Shown one piece after another: positions 52,046 to 61,275 of a DNA stretch of 64,000 bases. How positions within the stretch are numbered: the stretch's first letter is position 1; each line of letters begins with the position of its first letter. A program made the translations under genes and the position numbers. The stretch lies in the NCBI RefSeq assembly GCF_008329435.1, contig NZ_NPKN01000001.1:62001-126000 (forward strand), read 5' to 3'. The DNA comes from Rhodanobacter sp. T12-5 (GTDB lineage Bacteria; Pseudomonadota; Gammaproteobacteria; Xanthomonadales; Rhodanobacteraceae). A model generated the notes under the pieces. The model saw only the letters and a program-made list of their open reading frames with translations, was not told where the DNA came from and did no database searches.

Positions 52046-52963
52046 ATGTTCTTTCGCAACCTTACGCTGTTCCGCTTTTCCCCCGCCGTCGCCAAGGATC
52101 TCGACCGCCTCGACGAGGCGCTGGCCGAGCATCGCCTGCGCCCGTGCGGACCGCTGGAGATGTTCACCAAGGGTTTCGTGCCGCCGGTCGGGCGCGGTGA
52201 GAACGAGCCACTCACGCACGCGGTGAAACAGTGCACGCTGCTTACGGTCGGCGGCGAGGACAAGCTGCTGCCGGCCGCCGTGATCAACGACGAGTTGCAT
52301 CGCAAGGTGCAGAAAATCGCCGAGGAAGAGGGCCGCAAGGTCGGCGGCCGCGAGCGCAAGCGGATCAAGGAGGATCTGCTGACCGAACTGCTGCCGCGCG
52401 CCTTCGTGCGCAATTCGCGCATGTCCGCCTATGTCGACAAGAAGAACGGCTGGCTGGTGCTGGACACCTCCAGCCGCAAGTCGGCCGAGAATGCGCTGAG
52501 CCAGATTCGCGAGGCACTGGGCAGCTTCCCGGCGGTGCCGCTGGCGCCCGAGGAAGGCCCGCGCGTGTTGATGACCGACTGGCTCTCCACCGGCAACCTG
52601 CCGGCCGGGCTGACCCTCGGCGACGAATGCGAACTGCGCGACCCGGCCACCGCCACCGGCGCGATCGCCCGCTGCCGCCGGCAGGACCTGGACGCCGAGG
52701 AGGTCAAGGAACACCTGCGCAACGGCAAGCAGGTATTCATGCTGGGTCTCACCTTCGACGACCGGATCAGCTTCGTGCTGGGCGAGGATTTGATCATCCG
52801 CAAGCTGAAGTTCCTCGACGTGGTGATGGACGAGCTGGGCGACAGCCAGCAGGACGCCCAGGCCGAGCTGGACGCCAGTTTCGCCCTGCTGACGCTGGAA
52901 CTGGAGCGGCTGCTGGGCAAGCTGGAGGAATGGTTCGGCCTGCCGCGGCCGGCCGATAGCTGA
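52046..52963 (+). CDS. rdgC: recombination-associated protein RdgC
   Basis: A 305-residue DNA-binding ring protein that restrains RecA-mediated recombination. It begins MFFRNLTLFRF and contains LEMFTKGFVPPVGRGENEPL, KVGGRERKRIKEDLLTELLP, RAFVRNSRMSAYVD and LSQIREALGSFP, all family-typical. DDRISFVLGEDLIIRKLKFL lies near the end. The length is standard (E. coli 303). The start at 52046 is preferred; the open frame before it runs through the intergenic repeat. Confidence 0.95.
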   Translation: MFFRNLTLFRFSPAVAKDLDRLDEALAEHRLRPCGPLEMFTKGFVPPVGRGENEPLTHAVKQCTLLTVGGEDKLLPAAVINDELHRKVQKIAEEEGRKVGGRERKRIKEDLLTELLPRAFVRNSRMSAYVDKKNGWLVLDTSSRKSAENALSQIREALGSFPAVPLAPEEGPRVLMTDWLSTGNLPAGLTLGDECELRDPATATGAIARCRRQDLDAEEVKEHLRNGKQVFMLGLTFDDRISFVLGEDLIIRKLKFLDVVMDELGDSQQDAQAELDASFALLTLELERLLGKLEEWFGLPRPADS

Positions 52964-53077
52964 ACGAGAAATCCATTCCCGTTTCACCGACCGGCGCGCC
53001 ATACTGGGCGTCCGGTCGCCTGTCGGCGTCCGGATTTCCCGATTGATCGGAACCGCCCGGCAAGAACAGGCAGGATC

Positions 53078-53848
53078 ATGGCGCAGCATCTGGAAGGCGA
53101 TTGGCTGGAACTGGCGACGATGGGCGGCAGCATCATCCGGGTGCAGAAGGCCGCCCATCCGCGCGCGCGCCGGCTGCGCCTTACCGTCACGCCCAAGGGT
53201 GCACGGGTGTCCTATCCGCAGGGCACCCATCCGGCCCAGGTCAGTGCCTTCCTGCGCAGCCACGCCGACTGGCTGGAGCAGAAGCTCGACGAGTTGAACC
53301 TGATCGCCAAGCCGCTGCCGCCGCTGCGGGTCGGCTATCCGTGCAGTTTTCCGCTGCGTGGCGAGCTGGTCGAGCTGGATTGGGCTGAAGGTACCTACCC
53401 GAAGATCGACGCGCATGCCGACGGGCTGACCCTGGTGATCCCGCGCCCGCATACCCGGGCACTGCCGATCGCCCGCGGCCTGCTTGCCTCGCACCTGGAA
53501 TCGCTGATCCGTCGCGACGTCTCGCGCTGGCTGGCCGGCTACGTGCCGCAGCTGGGGCTGGCGCCGACGGCATTGAAGATCCGTCCGATGAAGAGCCTGT
53601 GGGGCAGCCTGGACACCCGCGACCGCATCAACCTGGACCTGGCGCTGGCGCTGGCGCCGCCGGCCGCACTGCGCTACGTGCTGGTGCACGAGCTGTGTCA
53701 CCTGAAGGTGCGCAACCACTCGCCAAGATTCTGGAGCCAGGTGGAAAACCTGCTGCCGAGCTGGCGCGAGCAGCGTGACTGGCTGCGCGTGCACGGCGCG
53801 ATCCTCAAGGCTGAACTGGACCGACTGATCGCCGATGTCGCCGATTGA
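53078..53848 (+). CDS. YgjP-like metallopeptidase domain protein (DUF45, M48-like)
   Basis: A 256-residue protein with the YgjP/DUF45 domain. The zinc motif HELCH is at 204-208, with a likely third ligand His214 in NHSPRFW. KIRPMKSLWGSLDTR is the usual lead-in (MKxxWGSC-like, here SL). An N-terminal beta domain has RARRLRLTVTPKG and LRSHADWLEQKL. Homologues sit near restriction or DNA-repair genes in many bacteria, and a proteolytic role is presumed from the motif. It is 114 bases after rdgC on the same strand and is followed by a REP palindrome. Confidence 0.9.
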   Translation: MAQHLEGDWLELATMGGSIIRVQKAAHPRARRLRLTVTPKGARVSYPQGTHPAQVSAFLRSHADWLEQKLDELNLIAKPLPPLRVGYPCSFPLRGELVELDWAEGTYPKIDAHADGLTLVIPRPHTRALPIARGLLASHLESLIRRDVSRWLAGYVPQLGLAPTALKIRPMKSLWGSLDTRDRINLDLALALAPPAALRYVLVHELCHLKVRNHSPRFWSQVENLLPSWREQRDWLRVHGAILKAELDRLIADVAD

Positions 53849-53854
53849 CGTGCT

Positions 53855-53926
53855 GTGGGAGCGACTTCAGTCGCGATGCTCTTGTCTCTGGTGAGGGAAG
53901 GGCATCGCGACTGAAGTCGCTCCCAC
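53855..53926. repeat. REP-type palindrome between convergent genes
   Basis: GTGGGAGCGACTTCAGTCGC on the left and the exact complement GCGACTGAAGTCGCTCCCAC on the right, with a short spacer. It lies between the YgjP-like gene and the convergent fatty-acid-hydroxylase-like gene and may serve both 3' ends. Confidence 0.87.
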
Positions 53927-53947
53927 AAAAAGCGGTGTTCTCGCCAT

Positions 53948-54547
53948 TCAGCCCTTGCGCGGCTGCCGCACGTAGCGCGTGCCCAGCAGCACGTCCCACA
54001 GCGGCGTGGTGAGACCGAAATTGCTGTCCGGATGATAGTGATGGACGTGGTGCGCGCCAGCCCAGCGTCGCAGCAGCGGCTGCTTGAAGCGGACGTGGTG
54101 GATGATGAAGTGGCTGAGCCCGTAGATGATGTAGCCCAGCGTGATCGAGGCGGCCAGCATCAGCGCGAAGCCGACCGGCATGACCAGAGCGAACAGGCCC
54201 GCCAGTGCAAGCAGCACCACTGCCGGCAGGAAGAACGGCAGCGAGTCGTAGCCGAGCGGTTGCTCATGATGCGTGCGGTGCCCCTGCTCGAACAACGGCA
54301 CCCGCGTGTGGAACATCCAGCGGTGAAAGAAATACTCGATGAAACTGAAGGCGAGCAGGCCCAGTCCGAACGCCAGCAGCGCGGACAGCGGACCACCGGC
54401 ATGGTGTCGCCAGCCCTCGATCGCCAGCAGCAAGGCCAGGGCGGCATCCACGCCGACTTCGGCCCAGTAGTTCGTGCGCGTGGCGGACATGCGCACGATC
54501 GCATCCACGACAGTGCGTGGAAAACTTTGCTTCATCGGTTGTTGCAT
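53948..54547 (-). CDS. sterol desaturase/fatty acid hydroxylase family membrane protein
   Basis: About 199 residues with four hydrophobic helices. The di-iron histidine clusters of the fatty acid hydroxylase superfamily are present: FHRWMFH, HRTHHEQPLGYD, LSHFIIHHVRF and HHVHHYHPDSNFG with the ending LTTPLWDVLLGT. It should hydroxylate or desaturate a lipid acyl chain in the membrane. Several in-frame starts exist (54562, 54547, 54535); 54547, after CGGAA, is chosen without certainty. It is upstream-divergent of nothing obvious; the alpha/beta hydrolase gene ends 153 bases upstream. Confidence 0.85.
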   Translation of the reverse strand: MQQPMKQSFPRTVVDAIVRMSATRTNYWAEVGVDAALALLLAIEGWRHHAGGPLSALLAFGLGLLAFSFIEYFFHRWMFHTRVPLFEQGHRTHHEQPLGYDSLPFFLPAVVLLALAGLFALVMPVGFALMLAASITLGYIIYGLSHFIIHHVRFKQPLLRRWAGAHHVHHYHPDSNFGLTTPLWDVLLGTRYVRQPRKG

Positions 54548-54699
54548 GGTTCCGTTTTTCATGCAGATGGACACCCCAGGCCATGGAGCAGGCCCGCATT
54601 CTCCCATGTTGTCATGCGCAATTCACAATGGCGTGGCAGGGCCGCACGGGTCCATTCAGCATCCCGTCGCGATCACCGCACGCATCGCGCGGCCGGGAT

Positions 54700-55713
54700 T
54701 CAATGCGACAAGGCGAAGCCGGTGAGGATCTGCGCGGTCTGCTCGGGCTTTTCCAGCATCGGCATGTGGTTGCAGCCGCTGATGGTGCTGGTGCTGATCG
54801 CGCTGGCGGCAGTCAAGCCGTTGCGCAGGCTGTCCAGCGCAGAGATGTCGACGATCCGGTCGTCATGGCACCACAGGCCGAGCACCGGCATGGTCAGCTG
54901 GCCGAGTCGGTTCTGCACGGCAAGATATTGCGAGGGATCGCGCAGTTCGTCGAAGCCGCGTTCGATGAAGTCGTGATCGCGCTGGTTGCGTTCGACCAGC
55001 ACGTCGACGAAGCGGCCGGGCAAGTCGAGCGGCTTTTCGAAGGCCATCGTGGTGGCGTGCACGAAGCCGGCGCGATCGTGGAACACGAACGGATCCTTGC
55101 CTGCCTCCACCTCGCGATCGAATGCGCTCGGCGTGCTCTTCAGGCCGGTCGCGTCGACCAGCGCCAGTTCGGCGACATGCTCGGGGTGTTCGCTGGCATA
55201 GACGCCGGCAATGGCGCCGCCCGTCGAATGGCCGACCAGCACGAAACGCTGCAAGCGCAAGGTCTGCACGAAGGTGTCCAGGCGCGCGGCCTGGGTGTCG
55301 ATGTTGTAGCTGGCGGCAGGTACGCGCGACGACTCTCCCCAGCCGGGCAGGTCGGGGATGATCAGGTGAAAGTGCGGCGTCAGCAGCTTCGCCACCTTCA
55401 GCCAGATCTCCTTGTCCGCGGCGAAGCCGTGCAGCAACACGATGGTCGGGCCATCGCCGCCCTCGTAATAGACCCAGCGCGTGTCGCCCGCCTGCACCGA
55501 GTGCTTGTCCAGGTGCGCCGCCATTGCCTCGCGCTTCACGTTCGCCTGCAGCAGCCACTGCGGTGCGAACAGGTAGCTGCCGCCCAGCACGATCATCAGC
55601 AGTGCGACGAGCCAGGCGAGGAATTTCAGCCGGCGCAGCAGCATGCGCTTCCATAGCGGGGTGGTGGGGCTTGTCGATGGAGGCATGATGGTTTCTTGGT
55701 GAGGTCGTGGCAT
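54700..55713 (-). CDS. membrane-anchored alpha/beta hydrolase
   Basis: About 337 residues. An N-terminal anchor helix (FLAWLVALLMIVLGGSYLFA) is followed by an alpha/beta hydrolase fold. The oxyanion region is LLHGFAADKEIW (His95), the nucleophile is Ser163 in GHSTGG, and acid and histidine are in CHDDRIVD and SGCNHMPMLEKPE. This resembles lipase/esterase-type hydrolases of the outer envelope. ATG at 55713 has a GGAG in place, but that GGAG belongs to a hairpin; ATG at 55686 is an equally possible start. The substrate is unknown. It follows the M1 peptidase gene by 49 bases on the same strand. Confidence 0.87.
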   Translation of the reverse strand: MPRPHQETIMPPSTSPTTPLWKRMLLRRLKFLAWLVALLMIVLGGSYLFAPQWLLQANVKREAMAAHLDKHSVQAGDTRWVYYEGGDGPTIVLLHGFAADKEIWLKVAKLLTPHFHLIIPDLPGWGESSRVPAASYNIDTQAARLDTFVQTLRLQRFVLVGHSTGGAIAGVYASEHPEHVAELALVDATGLKSTPSAFDREVEAGKDPFVFHDRAGFVHATTMAFEKPLDLPGRFVDVLVERNQRDHDFIERGFDELRDPSQYLAVQNRLGQLTMPVLGLWCHDDRIVDISALDSLRNGLTAASAISTSTISGCNHMPMLEKPEQTAQILTGFALSH

Positions 55714-55721
55714 GAAACACT

Positions 55722-55747
55722 CCCTCCCCCTGCTCGGCAGGGGAGGG
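55722..55747. other. GC-rich hairpin between hydrolase and M1 peptidase genes
   Basis: CCCTCCCC and GGGGAGGG form an 8-bp stem with a loop of about 10 bases. It is similar in sequence to the hairpin at 20768. It may be a repeat family or an RNA processing signal between the two genes of this strand; no T-run follows. Confidence 0.5.
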
Positions 55748-55762
55748 ATCGCACCGGCTTGC

Positions 55763-57622
55763 CTAGTGCTTGTGTGCAGTTTTTGCCGAGGCAAAAACCG
55801 ACTCCACCACCTGCTGCGTCAGCGGGTGGTAACCGGCCTTGGCCTTGGCGTAGACCTGCTCGGCATACGCCAGGCCTTCCGGTGTTTTCACGAAGGCCTT
55901 GTACAGCGGCGTGGTCAGGTAGAGCCGGCCGATCCGCGTCATGTGTTCGGCGGCGGCCGTCCAGACGGCCTTGTCGCCGGCGGCGATCGCGTGGCTGTAC
56001 CAGCGCATGCCGATCTCCGCGTTCGGCGTGCCGGTGAGGTGCCATGCGGCGTCGAGCTGCTGCAGCTTGTCCAGCGGCGCGACGTCGGGCAGGCGGTCCA
56101 GGAAGTACATCCACTCCTGGGTGTTCCAGTCCTTGGCGTCGAGCTTCGTGGCGGCGAGCGAGCCGGCGAGGAAGTCCGTGCGTTCCCGGTCGATCGCGTT
56201 GAAGCGCGGCGAGTCAGGCAGCGGCGCATCCTTCGGAATGCCTTCGCCGTAGACCCAGGCCTTCACCTCGTCCCAGCTCATCTTGCCCGGATACTTCTCG
56301 ATCAGGTTCGGCCTGAGGAAGGCGAGCATCTGCTCGGTGGTGATGCTCTGGAACGCGAAATGGTCGAAGTAACTCTTCAGGTATGCATCGAAATGTTCGC
56401 GGCCGTAGCGTTGTTCGAGCGTGCGCAGGAACCACGAGCCCTTGTCGTAGGCCACGTCGGACAGCGAATCGTCGGCGCCGACACCGCGCGGGTCCGGTGC
56501 CAGCTTCTGCGAGTTGGCCGGCATCTTGCCGATCTCCTTCTGCAGCGCGCGCGCGGACAGCAGCGCCTCCTCGTCGGCCAGCGACTTGCCGTACAACGCT
56601 TCGGTGATGCGGCCCTGCACGTAGGTGGTGATGCCCTCGTTGAGCCAGATGTCGCGCCACGACGCGGCGGTGATCAGGTTGCCCGACCAGGAATGCGCCA
56701 GCTCGTGCGAGATCACGCTGACCAGGCTCTTGTCGCCCACGATGATCGTCGGCGTGGCGAAGGTCATGTTCGGGTTTTCCATGCCGCCGAACGGGAACGA
56801 CGGCGGCAGCACCAGGATGTCGTAGCGGCCCCAGCGGTACGGGCCGTACAACTTTTCCGTAGTGGCGATCATCTTCTCGGTGTCCTCGAACTCGTGCGCG
56901 GCCTTGCCGACCACCGAGGGTTCCGCGTAGACCGCCGAACGCGGGCCGGTTTCCTTCACCGCGATGTCGCCGGCAGCGATCGCCAGCAGATAGGACGGGA
57001 TCGGATGCGGCTGGTCGAAGCTGAAGTCGCCGTTCAACGGATGCTTCGCGTCGTTGATCGCGCTCATCACCACGCGCACGTCCTTCGGTGCGGTGACGTG
57101 GGCGTCGTAGGTGAAGCGGATCGCCGGCGAATCCTGCAGCGGCACCCACGAGCGCGCATGGATCGACTCGGACTGCGAGAACATGAACGGCAGCTTCTTG
57201 TCCGCCGTCTGCGCCGGCGTGAGCCACTGCAGGCCGGACGCTTCGGGCGAGGTGGTATAGACGATGCGCACCTGCGCCGGGTGCTTCGGCGCGGCGATGG
57301 TCAGCTTGCTACCGAGTTCCTTGTCGCGCGGCGCAAGAATGTATTTCAGCGGCGTGGCCTTGCCGTCGGCGGCGAGCGCGTCGATCTTGGCGATCTTCAG
57401 GTCGCGCGTGTCCAGCACCAGCGAGGCGGCTTTCGGGCTCTTCCAGTCCAGCTTGAGCGTGGCCTGGCCATCGAGCCGGCGCTGCGGGAAGTCGATCTTC
57501 AGGTCGAGATCCAGATGGGTCACGACCACCTGGCCGGGCTGCGCGTAGGAGTGCGGGTCGGCGGCGTAGGCGGCCAGTGGCAGCATCAGCGTGCCGAAGG
57601 CGAGGGCGGGCAGAAGGCGCAT
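55763..57622 (-). CDS. M1 family aminopeptidase, leukotriene A4 hydrolase-like
   Basis: A 619-residue exported zinc aminopeptidase. A signal peptide (residues 1-20, LLPALAFGTLMLPLAAYA) is followed by the M1 N-terminal beta domain, the exopeptidase motif GGMEN (279-283), the zinc site HELAH (306-310) with Glu329 in NEGITTYV, and the late tyrosine in SDVAYDKGSWFL. A C-terminal helical domain of leukotriene A4 hydrolase type closes the protein. It should trim N-terminal residues from peptides in the periplasm. The ATG lies at the signal peptide start. Confidence 0.94.
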   Translation of the reverse strand: MRLLPALAFGTLMLPLAAYAADPHSYAQPGQVVVTHLDLDLKIDFPQRRLDGQATLKLDWKSPKAASLVLDTRDLKIAKIDALAADGKATPLKYILAPRDKELGSKLTIAAPKHPAQVRIVYTTSPEASGLQWLTPAQTADKKLPFMFSQSESIHARSWVPLQDSPAIRFTYDAHVTAPKDVRVVMSAINDAKHPLNGDFSFDQPHPIPSYLLAIAAGDIAVKETGPRSAVYAEPSVVGKAAHEFEDTEKMIATTEKLYGPYRWGRYDILVLPPSFPFGGMENPNMTFATPTIIVGDKSLVSVISHELAHSWSGNLITAASWRDIWLNEGITTYVQGRITEALYGKSLADEEALLSARALQKEIGKMPANSQKLAPDPRGVGADDSLSDVAYDKGSWFLRTLEQRYGREHFDAYLKSYFDHFAFQSITTEQMLAFLRPNLIEKYPGKMSWDEVKAWVYGEGIPKDAPLPDSPRFNAIDRERTDFLAGSLAATKLDAKDWNTQEWMYFLDRLPDVAPLDKLQQLDAAWHLTGTPNAEIGMRWYSHAIAAGDKAVWTAAAEHMTRIGRLYLTTPLYKAFVKTPEGLAYAEQVYAKAKAGYHPLTQQVVESVFASAKTAHKH

Positions 57623-57696
57623 GGACGATTCTCGGAGCGTAAAACCCCGAGTATGCCATTGCCGTCGTGGCGTACGCCCGTGACGAAAGCCGTGGG

Positions 57697-58347
57697 TCAG
57701 GGCAGTTCGTTCGACGAATGCGGGTCGATCGCGTAGGGATGCATTTGCGCCAGGAACCCTGGTTGCGCCTCGACCCGCGCGACCCAGGCGCGGAAATTCG
57801 GGTAAGCCTGCAGCGACAACCCGGCCTCTTCCGCGCGGCTGGCGTAGGCGAACAGCGCGATGTCGGCGATGCTGTAATCGTCACCGGCGATGAACGATCG
57901 CGTCGCCAGCTCGCTGTCCAGGATGCCCAGCGTGCGCGTGGCGGCCTGCCGCTTCGCCGCCACCAGCTCGGCCGGGCGCTGCGCCAGCTTGCCGGTCATC
58001 GTCCAGTGGCGCAGCGCGCCGATCACCGACTCCACCCGCTCCTGCTCGAAGCACAACCATTGCTGCACCTTGGCGCGGCCGAACGGACCGCCCGGCAGGT
58101 ACGCCGTGCCGTCGGCGAGATACGCGAGGATCGCGTTCGACTCGGCCAGCACGCGGCCGTCATCGAGCCGGATCGCCGGCACGGTGCCGGTCGGGCTGAT
58201 GCGCAGGTAGGTCTCGCTGCGGCCTTCGCCCTCGAAAATGCTGATGGGCACCGTGCGGTATGGCCGGTCCACATGCTGCAGCAACTGGCGGACTTTCCAG
58301 GCGTTCTGCGAGGGCAGGTAATCGAACAGGGTGAGCATGGGCGGCAT
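57697..58347 (-). CDS. glutathione S-transferase family protein
   Basis: A 216-residue GST-like protein. The thioredoxin-fold domain has LFDYLPSQNAWKVRQLLQHV, then SPTGTVPAIRLDDG (cis-proline) and LAESNAILAYLADG (glutathione site). The helical domain contains DDYSIADIALFAYASRAEEA, the N-capping box. Position 58338 (MLTLF) is an alternative start. It is distinct from the GST at 17.4 kb (different N-terminal residue set). It lies between the M1 peptidase and prolyl iminopeptidase genes. Confidence 0.9.
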   Translation of the reverse strand: MPPMLTLFDYLPSQNAWKVRQLLQHVDRPYRTVPISIFEGEGRSETYLRISPTGTVPAIRLDDGRVLAESNAILAYLADGTAYLPGGPFGRAKVQQWLCFEQERVESVIGALRHWTMTGKLAQRPAELVAAKRQAATRTLGILDSELATRSFIAGDDYSIADIALFAYASRAEEAGLSLQAYPNFRAWVARVEAQPGFLAQMHPYAIDPHSSNELP

Positions 58348-58426
58348 TCCGCTGGATCAGGAATGCCGATGGTGGCGCGTGCCGCCATCGGGCGATATCC
58401 GTTTCTTGCGGCGGTGGACTGATCCC

Positions 58427-58493
58427 GTGGGAGCGGCTTCAGCCGCGATGCTTTTGCTCCAGCGAAAAGCATCGCGGCTGAAGCCGCTCCTGC
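58427..58493. repeat. REP-type palindrome with flanking A-run
   Basis: GTGGGAGCGGCTTCAGCCGC on the left and GCGGCTGAAGCCGCTCCTGC on the right, followed by AAAAAAA. Read on the minus strand, the T-run comes first, so only plus-strand reading gives stem then A-run; it is not a normal terminator for the minus-strand genes. Confidence 0.85.
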
Positions 58494-58521
58494 AAAAAAA
58501 GCCGCAATGATGACGGGTGGC

Positions 58522-59475
58522 TCAGACGTAGCGGTCTGCCAGGCGGTCGGTGGCCTGCACCAGTTGGTCGACGATCGCCGGGTCGGCGGCGCTGTGGCCG
58601 GCCAGCACGATGTGCAGGTCCGCCTCCGGCCATGCCTGGCTCAGGTCGTACGCGCTCTTCACCGGGCAGATGATGTCGTAGCGGCCTTGCACGATGGTGG
58701 CGGGGATGTGCCGGATGCGATCGATGCCGTGCAGCAACTGGTCCGGTTCGAGGAAGATCGCGTGGCGGAAATAATGCGCTTCCATGACGGCCAGGCTGAC
58801 CGCCTTGTGCGGATCCTCGAAGTCGCCGCCGCCGTCGGGGTCGTGCAGCAGCGTGGTGCTGCCGCCTTCCCAAGCGCTCCAGGCCTTCGCGGCGGCGATG
58901 CGTGTTGCTTCGTCGTTGCCGGTCAGGCGACGCCAGTAGGCGTCCAGCATCGAGCCGCGTTCTTCGGGCGGGATGAAATCGAGGAAGCGCGCCCAGCGTT
59001 CCGGGAAGATCTGCGCCGCGCCGCCGCCCACCTCGTTGAACCAGCGCAGCTCCGATGGCCGACCCAGGAAGATGCCGCGCAACACCAGCGCCAGCACGCG
59101 TTCGGGATGTGTCTGCGCATAGGCGAGCGCCAGCGTCGATCCCCACGAGCCGCCGAACACCACCCAGCGTTCGATGTCGAGCCGCTCGCGGATCGCCTCG
59201 ATGTCGGCGACCAGATGCCATGTGGTGTTGTCGGTGAGTTCGGCGAACGGGGTGGATTGGCCGGCGCCGCGCTGGTCGAACAACACGATGCGGTAACGCG
59301 CCGGATCGAAGAAGCGCCGGTGGTACGCCGACAGGCCGGCACCGGGGCCGCCATGCAGGAAAATCACCGGCAAGCCATCGGGGTTGCCGCATTCCTCGAC
59401 GTGCAGGGTGTGGATCGCGTCGACGGCGATGCGATGGGTCAGGTATGGCTCGATCTCGGGGTACAGCTGGCGCAT
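58522..59475 (-). CDS. pip: prolyl iminopeptidase
   Basis: A 317-residue S33 family serine peptidase that removes N-terminal proline. It begins MRQLYPEIEPYLTHRIAVD, has the oxyanion motif HGGPGAGLSA, DQRGAGQSTP, nucleophile Ser110 in GGSWGST, acid in GRYDIICP and histidine in LAGHSAADP. It has no signal peptide, so it probably works in the cytoplasm, finishing peptides made by the exported peptidases. GGAG precedes the ATG. It stands 62 bases after the phosphoesterase gene on the same strand. Confidence 0.95.
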   Translation of the reverse strand: MRQLYPEIEPYLTHRIAVDAIHTLHVEECGNPDGLPVIFLHGGPGAGLSAYHRRFFDPARYRIVLFDQRGAGQSTPFAELTDNTTWHLVADIEAIRERLDIERWVVFGGSWGSTLALAYAQTHPERVLALVLRGIFLGRPSELRWFNEVGGGAAQIFPERWARFLDFIPPEERGSMLDAYWRRLTGNDEATRIAAAKAWSAWEGGSTTLLHDPDGGGDFEDPHKAVSLAVMEAHYFRHAIFLEPDQLLHGIDRIRHIPATIVQGRYDIICPVKSAYDLSQAWPEADLHIVLAGHSAADPAIVDQLVQATDRLADRYV

Positions 59476-59537
59476 GGGGGAAATCTCCGCAGAGAGAACA
59501 GGCTGCCTCTCCCCGTGAGCGGGAAGAGAGGTTTCAA

Positions 59538-61241
59538 TCAGCCGAATTGCAGCGCGGCCGTGAGATCGCCCGGCGGCGGACCGCCGGCGGCGATCATCGC
59601 CTCGTCGCGCAGTTTCAGCCCGGGCAGTTTTTCGAGGCCGAAGCGACGGGTGAGGAAGCGCAGGATCGAGCCGGTGTCGTAGACGGTGTGGTCGACGAAG
59701 CCCTTCCTCGCGTGCGGCGACACCACCAGCGCGGGAATGCGCGTGCCGGGCCCCCAGCGATCGCCCTTGGGCGGGGCCACGTGATCCCACCAGCCACCGT
59801 TTTCGTCGACCGTGATCACCACCAGCATGTGCGGCCACTGTGGACTGTTCTGCAGCGCCTCGACCACCTGCGCCAGGTGGCGGTCACCGGCTTCCACGCT
59901 GGAATAACCGGCGTGCATGTTGAGGTCGCCCTGTGGTTTGTAGAACGACACCGCCGGCAGCGTGCCGGCTTCGATCGCGGCGATGAAATGGTTGCTGCCG
60001 GCGTCGGAACCGAGGCCACCGTCGCGCAGGTGCGCCGCACGTGCGGCGGTACCGGGTGCGAACTGGCGGAAGTAGTTCAGCGGCTGATGGTGCGCCTGGA
60101 AGTTCGGGCTGGTCGGTGGGCCGTTGTCGGGCTCTTCGCCGCCATGGCCTTGCAGCGCCGCTTCCCAGCCGCCGGCGTACCACGCCCAGTCGACGCCCTT
60201 GGCCGACAGCACGTCGCCGATCGTCAGGTGGGTTTGCGGCGGCAGCGTGTAGGCGTCGCTGGCGTCGGCCAGTGCGGGATCATGCGGATCGCGGGTAAAG
60301 CCGGGGGCATATGCCGGGCCCATCGTGTTGACCGCATGGAAGTCGGGAGTCAGCGTATCGGGCACGGCGAATTTCGCGCGGCCCTGCATCGCGCTGGCCG
60401 GCGAATCGTCGGCCAGCCGCGGGCGCGTGCCGGTGGGGTCGTCGCCTTCCAGTGCGGCGATGTGGAACTTCATCGGGCCCTGGTCCGCGTGCGGATAGAA
60501 CGGCGGCTGCGCCGCCACCAGGTATTGGTGGTTGAGGAACGAACCGCCGAACGCGCCCATGAAGAAGTTGTCGCACAAGGTGTACCGGCGGGCCAGCTGC
60601 CACAGCTGCAGGTTCGCGGCGTTGTCGGTGTAATGGCCCATCACCAGCGCGCCGCTGTTGCCCCAGGCGACGAAGCCGTCGTTGCGACCGCCGTTGATCT
60701 GCAGCTGGTTCTCATAGAAGCGGTGCACCAGGTCGCGGGTGACCACCCCATGCGGCAGCGGCGTGCCGTCCGGCATGGCCAGGGCGAATGGGCGGTTCGG
60801 CAGGCCGATGATCGCCTTCTCGTCGATGTGATAGCTACGTTGCCCGATCATCTGCGTGCGCGGCACCAGGCCGCCCCAGATCGGCGGCAGCTGGGCGAGC
60901 ACCGAGCCGTCGCGATCGCGTTGCAGATAGTCCTTCGGCTGCAGTAGATCCAGTGGCTGCGCCAGGCCGGGAAACCCGGCGAACAGGTTGTTGAAACTGC
61001 GGTTCTCGGCGTACAGCACCACCACCTGCTGGATGTGCTCGCGCAGCAGGGCATCGAGCGCCGCGTCGGGCAATGCGCTCGCGCCGATCGCGCCTGCGCG
61101 CGGGCCGGGCAGCGGGCGACAGCTGCCCAGGCCCAGCGCCGCACCGGCCGCCACGATGCCGCCGAGCAGACGCCGCCGTTCGGGATTGCGCGGCGCCTCG
61201 TCGTCGGCGCCGGGCGGCAGGTCGGTCGGTTTGTCGGTCAT
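59538..61241 (-). CDS. AcpA/phospholipase C type phosphoesterase
   Basis: A 567-residue exported phosphoesterase of the AcpA/phospholipase C superfamily. The N-terminal part contains a twin-arginine-like RRRLLGG followed by a hydrophobic stretch and GSC (GAALGLGSC), so it may be Tat-exported and lipidated. The catalytic region starts VVLYAENRSFNNLFAGFPG (conserved ENRSFN). NHQYLVAAQPPFYPHAD, YKPQGDLNMHAGYSSVEAGD, ITVDENGGWWDHVAPP and the C-terminal VSPHARKGFVDHTVYDTGS complete the metal site. It probably frees phosphate from phosphoesters outside the cell membrane. The S10 peptidase gene precedes it by 34 bases. Confidence 0.9.
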   Translation of the reverse strand: MTDKPTDLPPGADDEAPRNPERRRLLGGIVAAGAALGLGSCRPLPGPRAGAIGASALPDAALDALLREHIQQVVVLYAENRSFNNLFAGFPGLAQPLDLLQPKDYLQRDRDGSVLAQLPPIWGGLVPRTQMIGQRSYHIDEKAIIGLPNRPFALAMPDGTPLPHGVVTRDLVHRFYENQLQINGGRNDGFVAWGNSGALVMGHYTDNAANLQLWQLARRYTLCDNFFMGAFGGSFLNHQYLVAAQPPFYPHADQGPMKFHIAALEGDDPTGTRPRLADDSPASAMQGRAKFAVPDTLTPDFHAVNTMGPAYAPGFTRDPHDPALADASDAYTLPPQTHLTIGDVLSAKGVDWAWYAGGWEAALQGHGGEEPDNGPPTSPNFQAHHQPLNYFRQFAPGTAARAAHLRDGGLGSDAGSNHFIAAIEAGTLPAVSFYKPQGDLNMHAGYSSVEAGDRHLAQVVEALQNSPQWPHMLVVITVDENGGWWDHVAPPKGDRWGPGTRIPALVVSPHARKGFVDHTVYDTGSILRFLTRRFGLEKLPGLKLRDEAMIAAGGPPPGDLTAALQFG

Positions 61242-61275
61242 CGGCGTCGTCGTGGGCAGTCGGGAATCACGGGAA